Source: Teredinibacter purpureus
Lineage (GTDB): Bacteria > Pseudomonadota > Gammaproteobacteria > Pseudomonadales > Cellvibrionaceae
Length of the DNA: 64,000 nt
NCBI RefSeq assembly: GCF_014217335.1
Contig: NZ_CP060092.1
Location: forward strand, 2,063,501-2,127,500
Reading direction: 5' to 3'
Shown one piece after another: positions 35,003 to 43,270 of the stretch. The position numbers and the translations under genes were made by a program. The notes under the pieces were generated by a model. It was not told where the DNA came from. It worked only from the letters and a program-made list of their open reading frames with translations, and did no database searches. Each line of letters opens with the position of its first letter. Positions within the stretch are counted from its first letter, which is position 1.

Positions 35003-35115
35003 GCCTAACAAAAAGTTCAACCTGACCTCCGCTGCGTCGTTTGTTTTTTTTGCTTCACGCTACGCTACCATAAAAACAAACAACTCCGCTTCGGCAGGTT
35101 AACTTGGCGTTAAAA
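35003..35115 (+). repeat. attC, cassette 49
   Basis: 113 bp; GCCTAAC ... GTTAAAA. Confidence 0.87.
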
Positions 35116-35127
35116 CTCAGAGTCATT

Positions 35128-35421
35128 ATGAGCAAGAATAAAGAATACTTACTTAGTGTTTCAACAGATAAAGATGGAAGCCAGGTTTTTATCCATGCTG
35201 ACATAAATGGAATCTTGGCTTTAGAAAAAAGCATCGCATTTCTTAAGAGAAAGCTTGCTGAAAACGAGTGTGATCATGATCATTTTCATTCTGAGTCATG
35301 GGCTGGTGATGAGCTCTCCGAAACAATGTTGGAACAGGAGAAGGAGGCGGGCTGTAAACAAGTACATCACGTCAAGATATATGGATGGAATCAAGAGTGG
35401 AAAATAAATCACAATTTGTAG
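35128..35421 (+). CDS. Imm32-like small protein (copy 2)
   Basis: Same protein as 26234-26527. The leader (AAACTCAGAGTCATT) and attC are shared as well. One base differs in the body (GTCAAG against GTCAAA). Confidence 0.55.
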   Translation: MSKNKEYLLSVSTDKDGSQVFIHADINGILALEKSIAFLKRKLAENECDHDHFHSESWAGDELSETMLEQEKEAGCKQVHHVKIYGWNQEWKINHNL

Positions 35422-35425
35422 TACG

Positions 35426-35552
35426 TTTTAACAAGGTTAGCCAACCTCGCCCGCAAGCGGGCTGGACCTCCGTTCCGGTATTTGTTTGTGTTGGCCGCTT
35501 ACGCTAACACAAACAAATACCTACACTACGGCCGTTGCTAACGGCGTTAAAT
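35426..35552 (+). repeat. attC, cassette 50
   Basis: 127 bp; TTTTAAC ... GTTAAAT; copy of 26532-26658. Confidence 0.9.
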
Positions 35553-35955
35553 AGCTCGGCAACATACTATTTATACGGCGTGAAGATTTCAGTTTTAAAC
35601 TTACATTTTTAGCTGTGTAGTGGTTTTAAATATTATGCTAGTTTCATAACGAAACAGTTCGTTTAGCTCTACCAGCATTAAACCGTGCAAACCACTCTAA
35701 AAGTCTGTTTTAGTATTTTAAGTTTTACTGGTTGCAAGCATATTTTAGTAACTCGTAAAAAGTGTTATTTTCGAGCGGGTAGTTTTAATGAAGAAAAAAG
35801 CAGAGCGGGGTAGTGATGTAAAGTTTACCGGTCGTTCTTCTTAGAGTTTTCAGGTTTAGCGTTTACGGGTGTTCATGTAGCGTTGTTCGCCACTTTGGTA
35901 GCAAGGCTCCATTTGCGTTCCGCAACGCAGTGTTGGTGTTGTTTGGTGTATCGCC
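35553..35955. other. Cassette without an evident gene (tandem copy 1)
   Basis: About 400 nt with no convincing frame. The only start-to-stop candidate on the plus strand is an 18-codon frame at 35788-35844 (MKKKAERGSDVKFTGRSS) without a good ribosome-binding site. The 531-bp unit is repeated directly after it with a few base changes. It may encode an RNA or carry regulatory sites. Confidence 0.6.
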
Positions 35956-36083
35956 ATTTAACAAGGCCATCATGCTGCGCCAGCAAGCTGGCTGGACAAA
36001 TTTTCCGTTGTTTGTTTTGTGCTTTAACGCTACGCTAGCACAAAAAAACAACTCCAAATTTGCCGCATATGGCGGCGTTAAAT
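35956..36083 (+). repeat. attC, gene-less cassette 51
   Basis: 128 bp; ATTTAAC ... GTTAAAT. Confidence 0.88.
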
Positions 36084-36486
36084 AGCTCGGCAACATACTA
36101 TTTATACGGCGTGAAGATTTCAGTTTTAAACTTACATTTTTAGCTGTGTAGTGGTTTTAAATATAATGCTAGTTTCATAACGAAACAGTTCGTTTAGCTC
36201 TACCAGCATTAAACCGTGCAAACCACTCTAAAAGTCTGTTTTAGTATTTTAAGTTTTACTGGTTGCAAGCATATTTTAGTAACTCGTAAAAAGTGTTATT
36301 TTCGAGCGGGTAGTTTTAATGAAGAAAAAAGCAGAGCGGGGTAGTGGTGTAAAGTTTACCGGTCGTTCTTCTTAGGGTTTTCAGGTTTAGCGTTTACGGG
36401 TGTTCATGTAGCGTTGTTCGCCACTTTGGTAGCAAAGCTCCATTTGCGTTCCGCAACGCAGTGTTGGTGTTGTTTGGTGTATCGCC
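36084..36486. other. Cassette without an evident gene (tandem copy 2)
   Basis: Second copy of the 531-bp unit (G/TT 36077 to 36608). It differs from copy 1 at about four positions (for example GTGGTG for GTGATG and GCAAAG for GCAAGG). The short frame at 36319-36375 is kept with one residue changed (D to G). Confidence 0.6.
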
Positions 36487-36614
36487 ATTTAACAAGGCCA
36501 TCATGCTGCGCCAGCAAGCTGGCTGGACAAATTTTCCGTTGTTTGTTTTGTGCTTTAACGCTACGCTAGCACAAAAAAACAACTCCAAATTTGCCGCATA
36601 TGGCGGCGTTAGAA
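36487..36614 (+). repeat. attC, gene-less cassette 52
   Basis: 128 bp; copy of 35956-36083 with right core GTTAGAA. Confidence 0.88.
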
Positions 36615-36630
36615 GTCCCAAGGGAGTCAT

Positions 36631-37068
36631 ATGAACCTTCAGCAAATCGATGTAACAGGATGCAGAATAGTTGGTGCAATTACCAAAGAGCTTGGTCATG
36701 CAGGTCCAAAGCATCATGGCGTGATCTTAGGTAAGTCTGAAATTGACAGAGAAGTCTATATTGCTGAAAGTATGAATTTCGGTTATCAGGCCTGTACCTA
36801 TTCTGACTTCTATTCCCGGTATTCTAAAAATGGTCAAATTATTGTCCAGCCAAATGACGGTCAACTCGAAAATGTATCCGTGGCACAACGTGCAATAGAG
36901 GAACTAAGGCGCGGTGGCAAAGGTGCGTATGACCTAATCACTAATAATTGCGAATGTTTTGTAAATCGTGCTATGCACGATAAATCTATCAGTAGCCAAG
37001 TAATTAATACGGCTATTGGCATTACGGTTTTGGCTGGTTTGGTTTATGTTATCAAAAATGCTAAATAG
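36631..37068 (+). CDS. LRAT/NlpC-P60-like papain-fold protein with C-terminal membrane helix
   Basis: 145 residues. PKHHGVILG near residues 26-34 supplies the His of an LRAT-type (circularly permuted NlpC/P60) catalytic site; YDLITNNCECFVNRAM near residues 100-115 supplies the Cys in the characteristic N-C-E-x-F motif. A single hydrophobic helix ends the protein (about 121-140), as in H-Ras-like/LRAT proteins that act on membranes. It might be an acyltransferase, phospholipase or peptidase. The IS30 element begins 7 nt after its stop, between gene and attC. Confidence 0.75.
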   Translation: MNLQQIDVTGCRIVGAITKELGHAGPKHHGVILGKSEIDREVYIAESMNFGYQACTYSDFYSRYSKNGQIIVQPNDGQLENVSVAQRAIEELRRGGKGAYDLITNNCECFVNRAMHDKSISSQVINTAIGITVLAGLVYVIKNAK

Positions 37069-37075
37069 AAAAACT

Positions 37076-38156
37076 CCCAGGTTATCAACTGAAGTGCAAT
37101 GAAAGTGATTAACGAACATAGACTGCCTCCGGTGTTTCCATATTTAAACATTTTCTAGGTCGTCGGTTAAGTTTCATTGCAATTTTATCGCAATCCTTTT
37201 GAGTTATGCTCTTCATTGATTCTCCTTTAGGTAAATATTGTCGTATGAGACCGTTGGTATTTTCGTTTAACCCTCTTTCCCATGAGTGGTAGGGGTTGGC
37301 AAAGTAAAATGTTGAGTTAGTGACGTCTTCAATTTTTTTGTATTGATGAAACTCGGTACCGTTATCAGCGGTAATTGTTTTTACCTGATTAACCTGTTTT
37401 TTGATTAGCTGAATAACTTTTCGATTTAACTCGTCAGTCGTACGGTTCCTAATTTTGCCAATGATCGTGTATTTACTTTTTCGATCAACTAACGTGACAA
37501 TTGAATGTTGATCGCGTGAACCATGAACGGTATCAATTTCGAAATGACCGATTCGGCTCTTATTTTCTGCCCCTAGAGGTCGCTCAGAGATATGGGCCTT
37601 ATTGGCTAAAACGCCTCTAGAGTCAGGGCTTCTATATCTTTTTCGGCGTTTCTTGCTTGATTGACGTAAGTGCTTATAGAGATCCCCTGAATAAAACATG
37701 TTGTACCAAATATAGCGATAAATGGTCGAATGGCTGATCGATAATATATTGCACTTCTTAAGCCACAAGGAAACTTGTTCTGGGCTCCAATCGAGGCGTA
37801 TTAAGGCGATGACCATCTGAAGCTCGGTATCATTGAATTGCCATTTACGACGAGACTCCCTCCGTATTCGAGAGGTACGTTTTACTGCTCGCGCTGCGCA
37901 GTATTTACCGTCTGGGCGACGATTTCGTTTTAACTCTCTGGAGATCGTGCAAGGATCGCGGCCTAAGGCCCGTGCAATATAGGCTTGAGATTTACGTTGC
38001 TTTAAATAGGCCGCTATAGTATATCTTTCATCAGTGGTGAGCTGGTGGTACATCATGAGGTCCCTCTTCTTGCCGGTCGAGAAAAACCATGAGTATCCCA
38101 GTTCACCCTATATAAAGGAAGATGCAGGCGCGTTGCACTTACTTTGCGAATTCGGC
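37076..38156 (-). mobile_element. IS30-family insertion sequence, copy 1
   Basis: 1081 bp. Imperfect 24-bp terminal inverted repeats (left CCCAGGTTATCAACTGAAGT, right end read inward GCCGAATTCGCAAAGTAAGT). ACT flanks both ends (37073-37075 and 38157-38159). The right end lies 6 nt before the AAC of an attC left core. Confidence 0.88.
37109..38056 (-). CDS. IS30-family transposase
   Basis: 315 residues. N-terminal helix-turn-helix (LTTDERYTIAAYLKQRKSQAYIARALGRDPCTISREL) typical of IS30; catalytic domain with FEIDTVHG (Asp), ITADNGTEF (Asp) and the Glu-containing NENTNGLIRQYLPKG near residue 275. Intact and probably active, since nearly identical copies are at 50210-53443 and 62261-63211. Confidence 0.95.
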   Translation of the reverse strand: MMYHQLTTDERYTIAAYLKQRKSQAYIARALGRDPCTISRELKRNRRPDGKYCAARAVKRTSRIRRESRRKWQFNDTELQMVIALIRLDWSPEQVSLWLKKCNILSISHSTIYRYIWYNMFYSGDLYKHLRQSSKKRRKRYRSPDSRGVLANKAHISERPLGAENKSRIGHFEIDTVHGSRDQHSIVTLVDRKSKYTIIGKIRNRTTDELNRKVIQLIKKQVNQVKTITADNGTEFHQYKKIEDVTNSTFYFANPYHSWERGLNENTNGLIRQYLPKGESMKSITQKDCDKIAMKLNRRPRKCLNMETPEAVYVR

Positions 38157-38158
38157 AC

Positions 38159-38263
38159 TTCTAACAAGGCCAGTCAATCTGACCTCCGTAAGCAGTCTTC
38201 TTTTTTGCAAAAACACGCAAAAAAGCAGCCAGCTCACTCCAGCAGTTGCTGGCGGCGTTAAGG
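38159..38263 (+). repeat. attC, cassette 53
   Basis: 105 bp; TTCTAAC ... GTTAAGG; CCAGTCAATCTGACCTCCGT family. Separated from its gene by the IS30 element. Confidence 0.9.
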
Positions 38264-38272
38264 CTCATAAGA

Positions 38273-38590
38273 ATGAAGCATCTATTTATAGCCATAGTGT
38301 TAATGCTAATAAGTGCATGTGGTTCAATTGATCGTAAAATGGTGTATTGGGAGTCTGAGCTAAGTAAGCATACTCCGATCGGTACATTGAAATCAGATGT
38401 TGCAAGTTATCTAGACACCCAAAAAAAGCTGGAGCATGGCTGCCATCGAAAGGAACTTCAGTGTTATGCACTAGATCGCGACGTTGAAAGCTATATATTT
38501 GTTACTTTCAGCGCTGTATTGGTTTTTATCTTCGATGAAGAAAAAAAGTTAAAGTCCTATGAAATTAATAAAAGTGGTGATGGGCCCTAA
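38273..38590 (+). CDS. Lipoprotein, unknown
   Basis: 105 residues from ATG 38273; signal MKHLFIAIVLMLISAC. A TPIGTLKSDVASYL helix resembles the GxtrsdV.. helix of the lipoprotein at 16983. Two cysteines (HGCHRKELQCYALD). Not recognised further. Confidence 0.68.
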   Translation: MKHLFIAIVLMLISACGSIDRKMVYWESELSKHTPIGTLKSDVASYLDTQKKLEHGCHRKELQCYALDRDVESYIFVTFSAVLVFIFDEEKKLKSYEINKSGDGP

Positions 38591-38688
38591 CCTTAACAAG
38601 TCAAAGCACGCGGACTTGGTAAAGCTGTCATCTTTTTTGTACCAAAAAAGCCGCCAACTTCACCAAGCCGGTGTTTGAGGCGTTACAC
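38591..38688 (+). repeat. attC, cassette 54
   Basis: 98 bp; CCTTAAC ... GTTACAC; near-copy of 22441-22538. Confidence 0.88.
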
Positions 38689-38710
38689 GTAAAAGGAAGT
38701 ATGAGGTTAT

Positions 38711-39208
38711 ATGGAAGTTCTTTTAGAGCCAGCTGTAATCGTTAGTCTTATTGGCAGCCTGCTTATTGCGATGCTATCAAAAAGACTAGCTGGATTAGGT
38801 GAGTTTTTTCTAGGCCATGTGTCATTGATTCCATCAAAGGCCATTGGCCGAATCCGAGTGTTGAAGTGGCGCTATAGAAAGAATTTAATACTCAGCGCAA
38901 GAAATCAGCACAGAGTTACGTGGGCTATTGTAAGAACCTACTCATTTTTAATATTTTTCGTATTGGTAATCGTTCTTTATCTGTTACTAATAACAATTGG
39001 CCCCTTAAAAGGTATAGGTAATCTACCTGGGTCAGTGCAGGCATTTATAGCGGCTCCAATTTATATTATTGAGGTATTGTGGTTGCTCCAAAAAGAAAAA
39101 GCGCAAGATTTAATTAAAGTAGCGGAAAAACGTGTAACAAGGCTATCAAAAATCGTTCCGGCCAAAAAAACGGCCTCCACTGGACGCGCTAACGCGCGCC
39201 TTTTATAG
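38711..39208 (+). CDS. Two-pass membrane protein whose C-terminus is encoded by attC (copy 2)
   Basis: Identical in protein to 9574-10071; leader ACACGTAAAAGGAAGTATG and attC are also the same. Confidence 0.7.
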   Translation: MEVLLEPAVIVSLIGSLLIAMLSKRLAGLGEFFLGHVSLIPSKAIGRIRVLKWRYRKNLILSARNQHRVTWAIVRTYSFLIFFVLVIVLYLLLITIGPLKGIGNLPGSVQAFIAAPIYIIEVLWLLQKEKAQDLIKVAEKRVTRLSKIVPAKKTASTGRANARLL

Positions 39209-39219
39209 CGGCGTTATAC
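39132..39219 (+). repeat. attC, cassette 55
   Basis: 88 bp; GTGTAAC ... GTTATAC; copy of 9995-10082. Confidence 0.9.
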
Positions 39220-39239
39220 AAAAAGGTAAGGAGATTTTC

Positions 39240-39581
39240 ATGTTTAAAAATAGAATACTTTTTAGTTTTCTTGTTGTTTCATTGTATGGCTGCAATTTTG
39301 ACTATGATTCTGGGTCAACTAATACGTCAGTATCGTTCGGTAACCCTGTTTCATTAGCATGTTTTAAGAAAAATATTGGTAATATAAAAAATCTGTCCAT
39401 TTCATCCGAAACTGATAGTAAGATTGAGCTTTCTTCTTCGGGTATAAAATCAATTATTGAATTCAAAAATGAAAACGCTATGGTTACGTCTTATTCTATT
39501 AAAACAACCACTGAAAAATCAAAGGACTCAGGTGTTCATAAGGTTATTGAAACAGAGCTTAGTGCTAAGTGCTTGGAATGA
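39240..39581 (+). CDS. Lipoprotein, unknown
   Basis: 113 residues; signal MFKNRILFSFLVVSLYGC with lipid cysteine 18; Ser/Thr-rich mature part. ATG follows GTAAGGAG. Not recognised. Confidence 0.68.
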   Translation: MFKNRILFSFLVVSLYGCNFDYDSGSTNTSVSFGNPVSLACFKKNIGNIKNLSISSETDSKIELSSSGIKSIIEFKNENAMVTSYSIKTTTEKSKDSGVHKVIETELSAKCLE

Positions 39582-39614
39582 TCTAAAGTTTAAATCTGTG
39601 AACGTTAGGAAATT

Positions 39615-39748
39615 GTATAACAAGTCGTTGCAGCACCGTTCCGCTTCGCTACACTGGACAGTTTTTAAGTCGCGGTTTTATGGTTTGCTGCGCAAAAGTA
39701 TTCCATAAAACCACAACTTAAAAACTGCCGCTGAACTCGGCGTTCTGT
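39615..39748 (+). repeat. attC, cassette 56 (variant right core)
   Basis: 134 bp; GTATAAC ... GTTCTGT. The right core departs from the GTTRRRY consensus. Arms match 8867-9007. Confidence 0.82.
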
Positions 39749-39765
39749 GTAACAAGGATTTTGGT

Positions 39766-40141
39766 TTGAAATATATAGCAGTATGTTTTTTTCCTTTGTT
39801 TAAATTCACTTGAGTGCAAGGCGGAAAGTATTGGGTACATGAGTATAGAGCTATTATATGATTCAAAATCTGTAGATGAGTGTAAATTTCTTGGTGATAT
39901 GATTGGCTCTAAAACGAATGTTTCATTGTCTTCCCATGAAGGTGAAGCAATTGTTCTTGGTCTTCTAAATGGCTGGCGTCACGAAGCCTATTTGTCTGGT
40001 GCAAATGTACTAAATATAGAGAGGGTATACTTACAGGAAGGCCAAGAGTATAACTCTGAAATGAACGGTTTTTATCGTACATCTGCACATGATCAAAACA
40101 GAGTCATTCTATATCCTAAGGCATACATATGTGCCAAGTAA
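39766..40141 (+). pseudogene. Exported protein gene with a poly-T frameshift
   Basis: TTG 39766 (after AACAAGGATTTTGG) opens KYIAVCFF, then a run of seven T near 39785-39791 leads to a stop (TGA). Removing one T joins it to the frame that reads FLCLNSLECKAESIGYMSIELLYDSKS and ends at 40141. The repaired product is a signal-peptide protein of about 124 residues. Initiation at ATG 39839 would give 100 residues without an export signal. The mature domain (DECKFLGDMIGS ... NRVILYPKAYICAK) resembles small DUF4156-type envelope proteins. Confidence 0.65.
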
Positions 40142-40142
40142 C

Positions 40143-40247
40143 ACAGAACAAGACCAGTCAATCTGACCTCCGTAAACTGTCTTCTTTTTTGCAAAAAGAC
40201 GCAAAAAACCAGCCAATTTACTCCGGCAGTTGCTGGCGGCGTTAGCA
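40143..40247 (+). repeat. attC, cassette 57
   Basis: 105 bp; ACAGAAC ... GTTAGCA; CCAGTCAATCTGACCTCCGT family. Confidence 0.86.
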
Positions 40248-40257
40248 CTCAAAACAT

Positions 40258-40641
40258 ATGAATTATCGAGTTACTTTAAGCAATTACAAAGAAGATAAAT
40301 ATTATCCCAAAGTTGTTGGTGTCGTTTCCGAAATACTTGAGTGTGAGCGAGTAGTAAAAACAATTGATGTATTTCACAAGATCGGTGTATTGTCCGAAGA
40401 AAATATCAAAAAGTGGAATGCTGGGCAGGTGGGCTATCTAGAGACTGTGATCGAATGCAATCTAAGCAAAGCAAATCGAATTATGGCTGTACTTGGTTTT
40501 CATTCACATGATCTCAATCTAGCAAAGTCCACTAATTTTGTAAAACGTAAAGGTCAGTATTTACGCTTCACAAAGTCAGGGGCTAAAAAAATGGAGGAAT
40601 GCTATGCTCGGCAGTATAGTATCGTTGGCAAAAAGTGCTAA
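40258..40641 (+). CDS. Basic cytoplasmic protein, unknown
   Basis: 127 residues, no signal. It has an alternating charged helix layout and a basic end (FVKRKGQYLRFTKSGAKKMEECY). Not recognised; nucleic-acid binding is possible from charge only. Confidence 0.6.
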   Translation: MNYRVTLSNYKEDKYYPKVVGVVSEILECERVVKTIDVFHKIGVLSEENIKKWNAGQVGYLETVIECNLSKANRIMAVLGFHSHDLNLAKSTNFVKRKGQYLRFTKSGAKKMEECYARQYSIVGKKC

Positions 40642-40740
40642 CAAGGCCAGTCAATCTGACCTCCGTAAACTGTCTTCTTTTTTGCAAAAATAAGCAAAAA
40701 AGCAGCCAATTTACTCCGGCAGTTGCTGGCGGCGTTAGAA
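40636..40740 (+). repeat. attC, cassette 58
   Basis: 105 bp; TGCTAAC ... GTTAGAA; CCAGTCAATCTGACCTCCGT family. Confidence 0.9.
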
Positions 40741-40747
40741 ATAGGCC

Positions 40748-41113
40748 ATGAAATTACTTACTAGCGTACTTTTTCTACTTGTTTTATCTGCGTGCGGTCC
40801 TATGTGGGAAGACGGTGAGTATGAAGTCTACTATATCGACGGTAATATTAATCTCGGGATAAAAATAGATGATTCTGGATCGTATCACGGTAGAGTAGAT
40901 CACAAAGTTGTAGCCGTAGGTGCCGACGAAAAATATGTGGTCGCAAAGCAACTGGAGCCAGGAGTAACAGTGCCTTCGTATTTTTATATTGTAAGAGAAA
41001 AGGATAATATGTACCTCAACTCAGATGAAATTACGCAAGGGCCATTTTCCGAAGTTCGGTTTAACGAACTAAGCCAGAAGCTTGGGCTACCCAGCTTTAG
41101 CAAGGAGTTCTAG
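40748..41113 (+). CDS. Lipoprotein, unknown (copy 2)
   Basis: Identical to 31722-32087 with the GTTAGAAATAGGCC leader; 9.0 kb apart. Confidence 0.72.
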   Translation: MKLLTSVLFLLVLSACGPMWEDGEYEVYYIDGNINLGIKIDDSGSYHGRVDHKVVAVGADEKYVVAKQLEPGVTVPSYFYIVREKDNMYLNSDEITQGPFSEVRFNELSQKLGLPSFSKEF

Positions 41114-41117
41114 AAAT

Positions 41118-41231
41118 TTCTAACAAGTGTGTCATAAGGACATTTTTTACTTCGCTTCGTTTTGGGGTGGCTACGCCACTTTACCCCAAAACTACACTAC
41201 ATAAAAAATGCCTCATACACAGGCGTTAGGG
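41118..41231 (+). repeat. attC, cassette 59
   Basis: 114 bp; TTCTAAC ... GTTAGGG; copy of 32092-32205. Confidence 0.9.
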
Positions 41232-41237
41232 AGCAGC

Positions 41238-41624
41238 ATGCACAGAATCTTATTACTTATCTTAATAGTTCAAATTGTGGCGGGCTGTAGTAGCACTTTG
41301 AATTTGACTGTTTGGGAGAGAGAATACTCCTCAGATATTAGAGCCGATGTTAAGGATGCCTTAATTTCGTGCGGTTATACGGAAATAGGTAGTGAAAATA
41401 ATTCAGATTTGTATCAACATAATAAATTTGGAGAACAACTTTATTGCATTAGCTCGAGTGATGGTGTGACTAAAATAACAGCTGTCTTATTCAAACCGGC
41501 GCTGTTTCAAAGTGGTCCAGCAAAACAGGCTTTTGACAAAATAGAGAAAATTGGCTTAAAAAATGGAGCCAAGATAAATAGCACGGTCATACATAAGGAA
41601 TACATTGAAGGAGCATGTCCCTAA
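41238..41624 (+). CDS. Lipoprotein, unknown
   Basis: 128 residues from ATG 41238; signal MHRILLLILIVQIVAGC, lipid cysteine 17. The mature sequence TVWEREYSSDIRADVKDALISCGY is consistent with a small periplasmic alpha/beta domain. The last residues are next to the attC core. Confidence 0.68.
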   Translation: MHRILLLILIVQIVAGCSSTLNLTVWEREYSSDIRADVKDALISCGYTEIGSENNSDLYQHNKFGEQLYCISSSDGVTKITAVLFKPALFQSGPAKQAFDKIEKIGLKNGAKINSTVIHKEYIEGACP

Positions 41625-41745
41625 CAAAGCTATCATGCATCGCCAGCAAGCTGGCTGGACAAACTTTCCGGTGCTCGATTTTGTGGCGGAAAAGCATGCC
41701 ACAAAACAATCACCAAAAAGTTTGCCGCATATAGCGGCGTTACAT
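41619..41745 (+). repeat. attC, cassette 60
   Basis: 127 bp; CCCTAAC ... GTTACAT. Confidence 0.87.
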
Positions 41746-41751
41746 TTACCC

Positions 41752-42129
41752 ATGAAAAAACATATTTCACTGTTAATACTGCTCTTTTCAAATTGCTCAT
41801 TGTCATGTGATGATTTGGAGATCCCACAACGAATGGAGTGGTCTTCAAATAATGAAAAGATCGAATTGTTTATATCGGTTCCTGAGTATTACAAAGAGCA
41901 TAAATATGTAAGTGGCACACTTACAAGTGGTAAAATACAAGTTGCCTTGAGCTTCACCAGAATAGATTATATTGGTTGGGTATCGACAACAGTTATTGGA
42001 AGCAAAGAATTCTTTAATGCAGCTAATTTGTCGGTAAATTACAAGAAACTTGGTAGCTACAATAAGGAAAGTAATAGTTTCTCGTTTGTTGGCTGCTATG
42101 CGGAGTACAATATCGAGCTAAAAATGTAA
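41752..42129 (+). CDS. Exported protein, unknown
   Basis: 125 residues from ATG 41752; hydrophobic leader MKKHISLLILLFSNCSLSC, either a signal peptide or a lipoprotein signal (two cysteines). Beta-rich mature part. Not recognised. Codons upstream to 41605 are attC. Confidence 0.65.
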   Translation: MKKHISLLILLFSNCSLSCDDLEIPQRMEWSSNNEKIELFISVPEYYKEHKYVSGTLTSGKIQVALSFTRIDYIGWVSTTVIGSKEFFNAANLSVNYKKLGSYNKESNSFSFVGCYAEYNIELKM

Positions 42130-42242
42130 CAAATCGCTGCACTCGGACGCATATTGCTACGCTCGTTTTTATGTATGTCGCGGTGCTCCATTTTACATAA
42201 AAACGCTCTCCGCAATATGCGCCGGTGAGCTCGGCGTTAGGT
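42124..42242 (+). repeat. attC, cassette 61
   Basis: 119 bp; ATGTAAC ... GTTAGGT; identical in body to 53546-53664, which follows a different gene. Confidence 0.9.
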
Positions 42243-42270
42243 GCACAATTATGCTCATGGTTTTAAATAT

Positions 42271-42594
42271 ATGAATAAAGCCGATGAAGACATTATAAGG
42301 ATATTAAAAAACGTTTTTCAGCTCCGAAAAATCGACCCTATGGTGTCTGATCACAATGCACGGATATGGATGATTCGGTCTTTCTTTGTGTTGTCACTAC
42401 TATGTATCGTCTTGAGAGTATTTTTGGCGTTCGAGGGTAGGGAAATAACGGCAGAGATTTCAAAATTCATAAACACCCCAATCGCATTTTTCTTCACAAT
42501 GCTTTTCTGGCACCTTAACAATGAATCAGAAAATTCAAGCTTCATTATGTTTTTTCTTACTTGGGTCGCATTAATGCTAGGATTGTATGTTTAA
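42271..42594 (+). CDS. Membrane protein, unknown
   Basis: 107 residues from ATG 42271; charged N-terminus, then hydrophobic spans at about 35-53, 64-80 and 88-106. Not recognised. Confidence 0.62.
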   Translation: MNKADEDIIRILKNVFQLRKIDPMVSDHNARIWMIRSFFVLSLLCIVLRVFLAFEGREITAEISKFINTPIAFFFTMLFWHLNNESENSSFIMFFLTWVALMLGLYV

Positions 42595-42605
42595 TTATTT
42601 AAAGC

Positions 42606-42687
42606 ACCTAACAAGTCGGTCAATGAACGCCTGCGGCTGGACCTCCTTACGCTTCGCTTCAGTCGGCCCATTACCGAGGCGTTATGG
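42606..42687 (+). repeat. attC, cassette 62
   Basis: 82 bp; ACCTAAC ... GTTATGG. Confidence 0.86.
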
Positions 42688-42702
42688 CTCAATGAGGGAA
42701 TT

Positions 42703-43182
42703 ATGACTACTCCAATAATCGTACTAATTTTATTAACCTTACCTTTAGTTGTGGCCTTTCTTATTTCTAAAGTAAGAGGCTTAGAATTAAATGTATGTTT
42801 GTTCACTTTCTGGGGGCTGGGTATAGCGTTTATATTTTTCTCCATAGGGCACATTGTTAAAACTGAGAGTATGGTAGAAATGCTACCTATTTGGGTTCCA
42901 TTTCGACAAGCGGTAATTTATTTGACGGGTTTGCTAGAGGTGGTGATAGGGATCGCTTTATTTATTCCAAAATTTCAGGTCAATGCAGCAAAATCTGCAA
43001 TCATCGTCCTTGTAATATTTTTTCCAGCCAATATTTATGCAGCATTCAATAGTATAGGTCTTGGCGGTCATCAATGGGGGCCTATTTATCTATTAATTCG
43101 AGTACCCTTGCAGTTTATTTTAATTGCATGGGCTTATTTTTTGTGCATAAAAGTCCATAACAAATTACTGCATCGGACGTAG
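42703..43182 (+). CDS. DoxX-like four-helix membrane protein
   Basis: 159 residues with five hydrophobic segments. The order of motifs (FFSIGHIVKTESMVEMLPIWVPFRQAVIYLTGLLEVVIGIALFIP, then LVIFFPANIYAAF) matches DoxX/DoxX-like membrane proteins, which function in redox or oxidative-stress contexts. The last eight residues (HNKLLHRT) are read from the attC. Confidence 0.75.
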   Translation: MTTPIIVLILLTLPLVVAFLISKVRGLELNVCLFTFWGLGIAFIFFSIGHIVKTESMVEMLPIWVPFRQAVIYLTGLLEVVIGIALFIPKFQVNAAKSAIIVLVIFFPANIYAAFNSIGLGGHQWGPIYLLIRVPLQFILIAWAYFLCIKVHNKLLHRT

Positions 43183-43257
43183 TAAGCTTGTCATATTTTT
43201 TGAAAAATACTCAAAAAATCCGCCAAGCTCACCACGCCGCTGAGCAAGGCGTTAACT
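43155..43257 (+). repeat. attC, cassette 63
   Basis: 103 bp; CCATAAC ... GTTAACT; its left part is coding. Confidence 0.86.
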
Positions 43258-43270
43258 GTCACAAGGGAGT

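Noticed and set aside
35863..36717. Long minus-strand open frames across the gene-less cassettes and their attC sites (for example 36394-36717)
   Set aside because: They run through attC arms, repeat with the duplicated cassette and have no ribosome-binding site or domain; palindromic attC sequence readily gives antisense open frames.
38034..38331. Plus-strand frames over the IS30 right end and attC
   Set aside because: They are shadows crossing the IS terminus and the attC, without a start signal.
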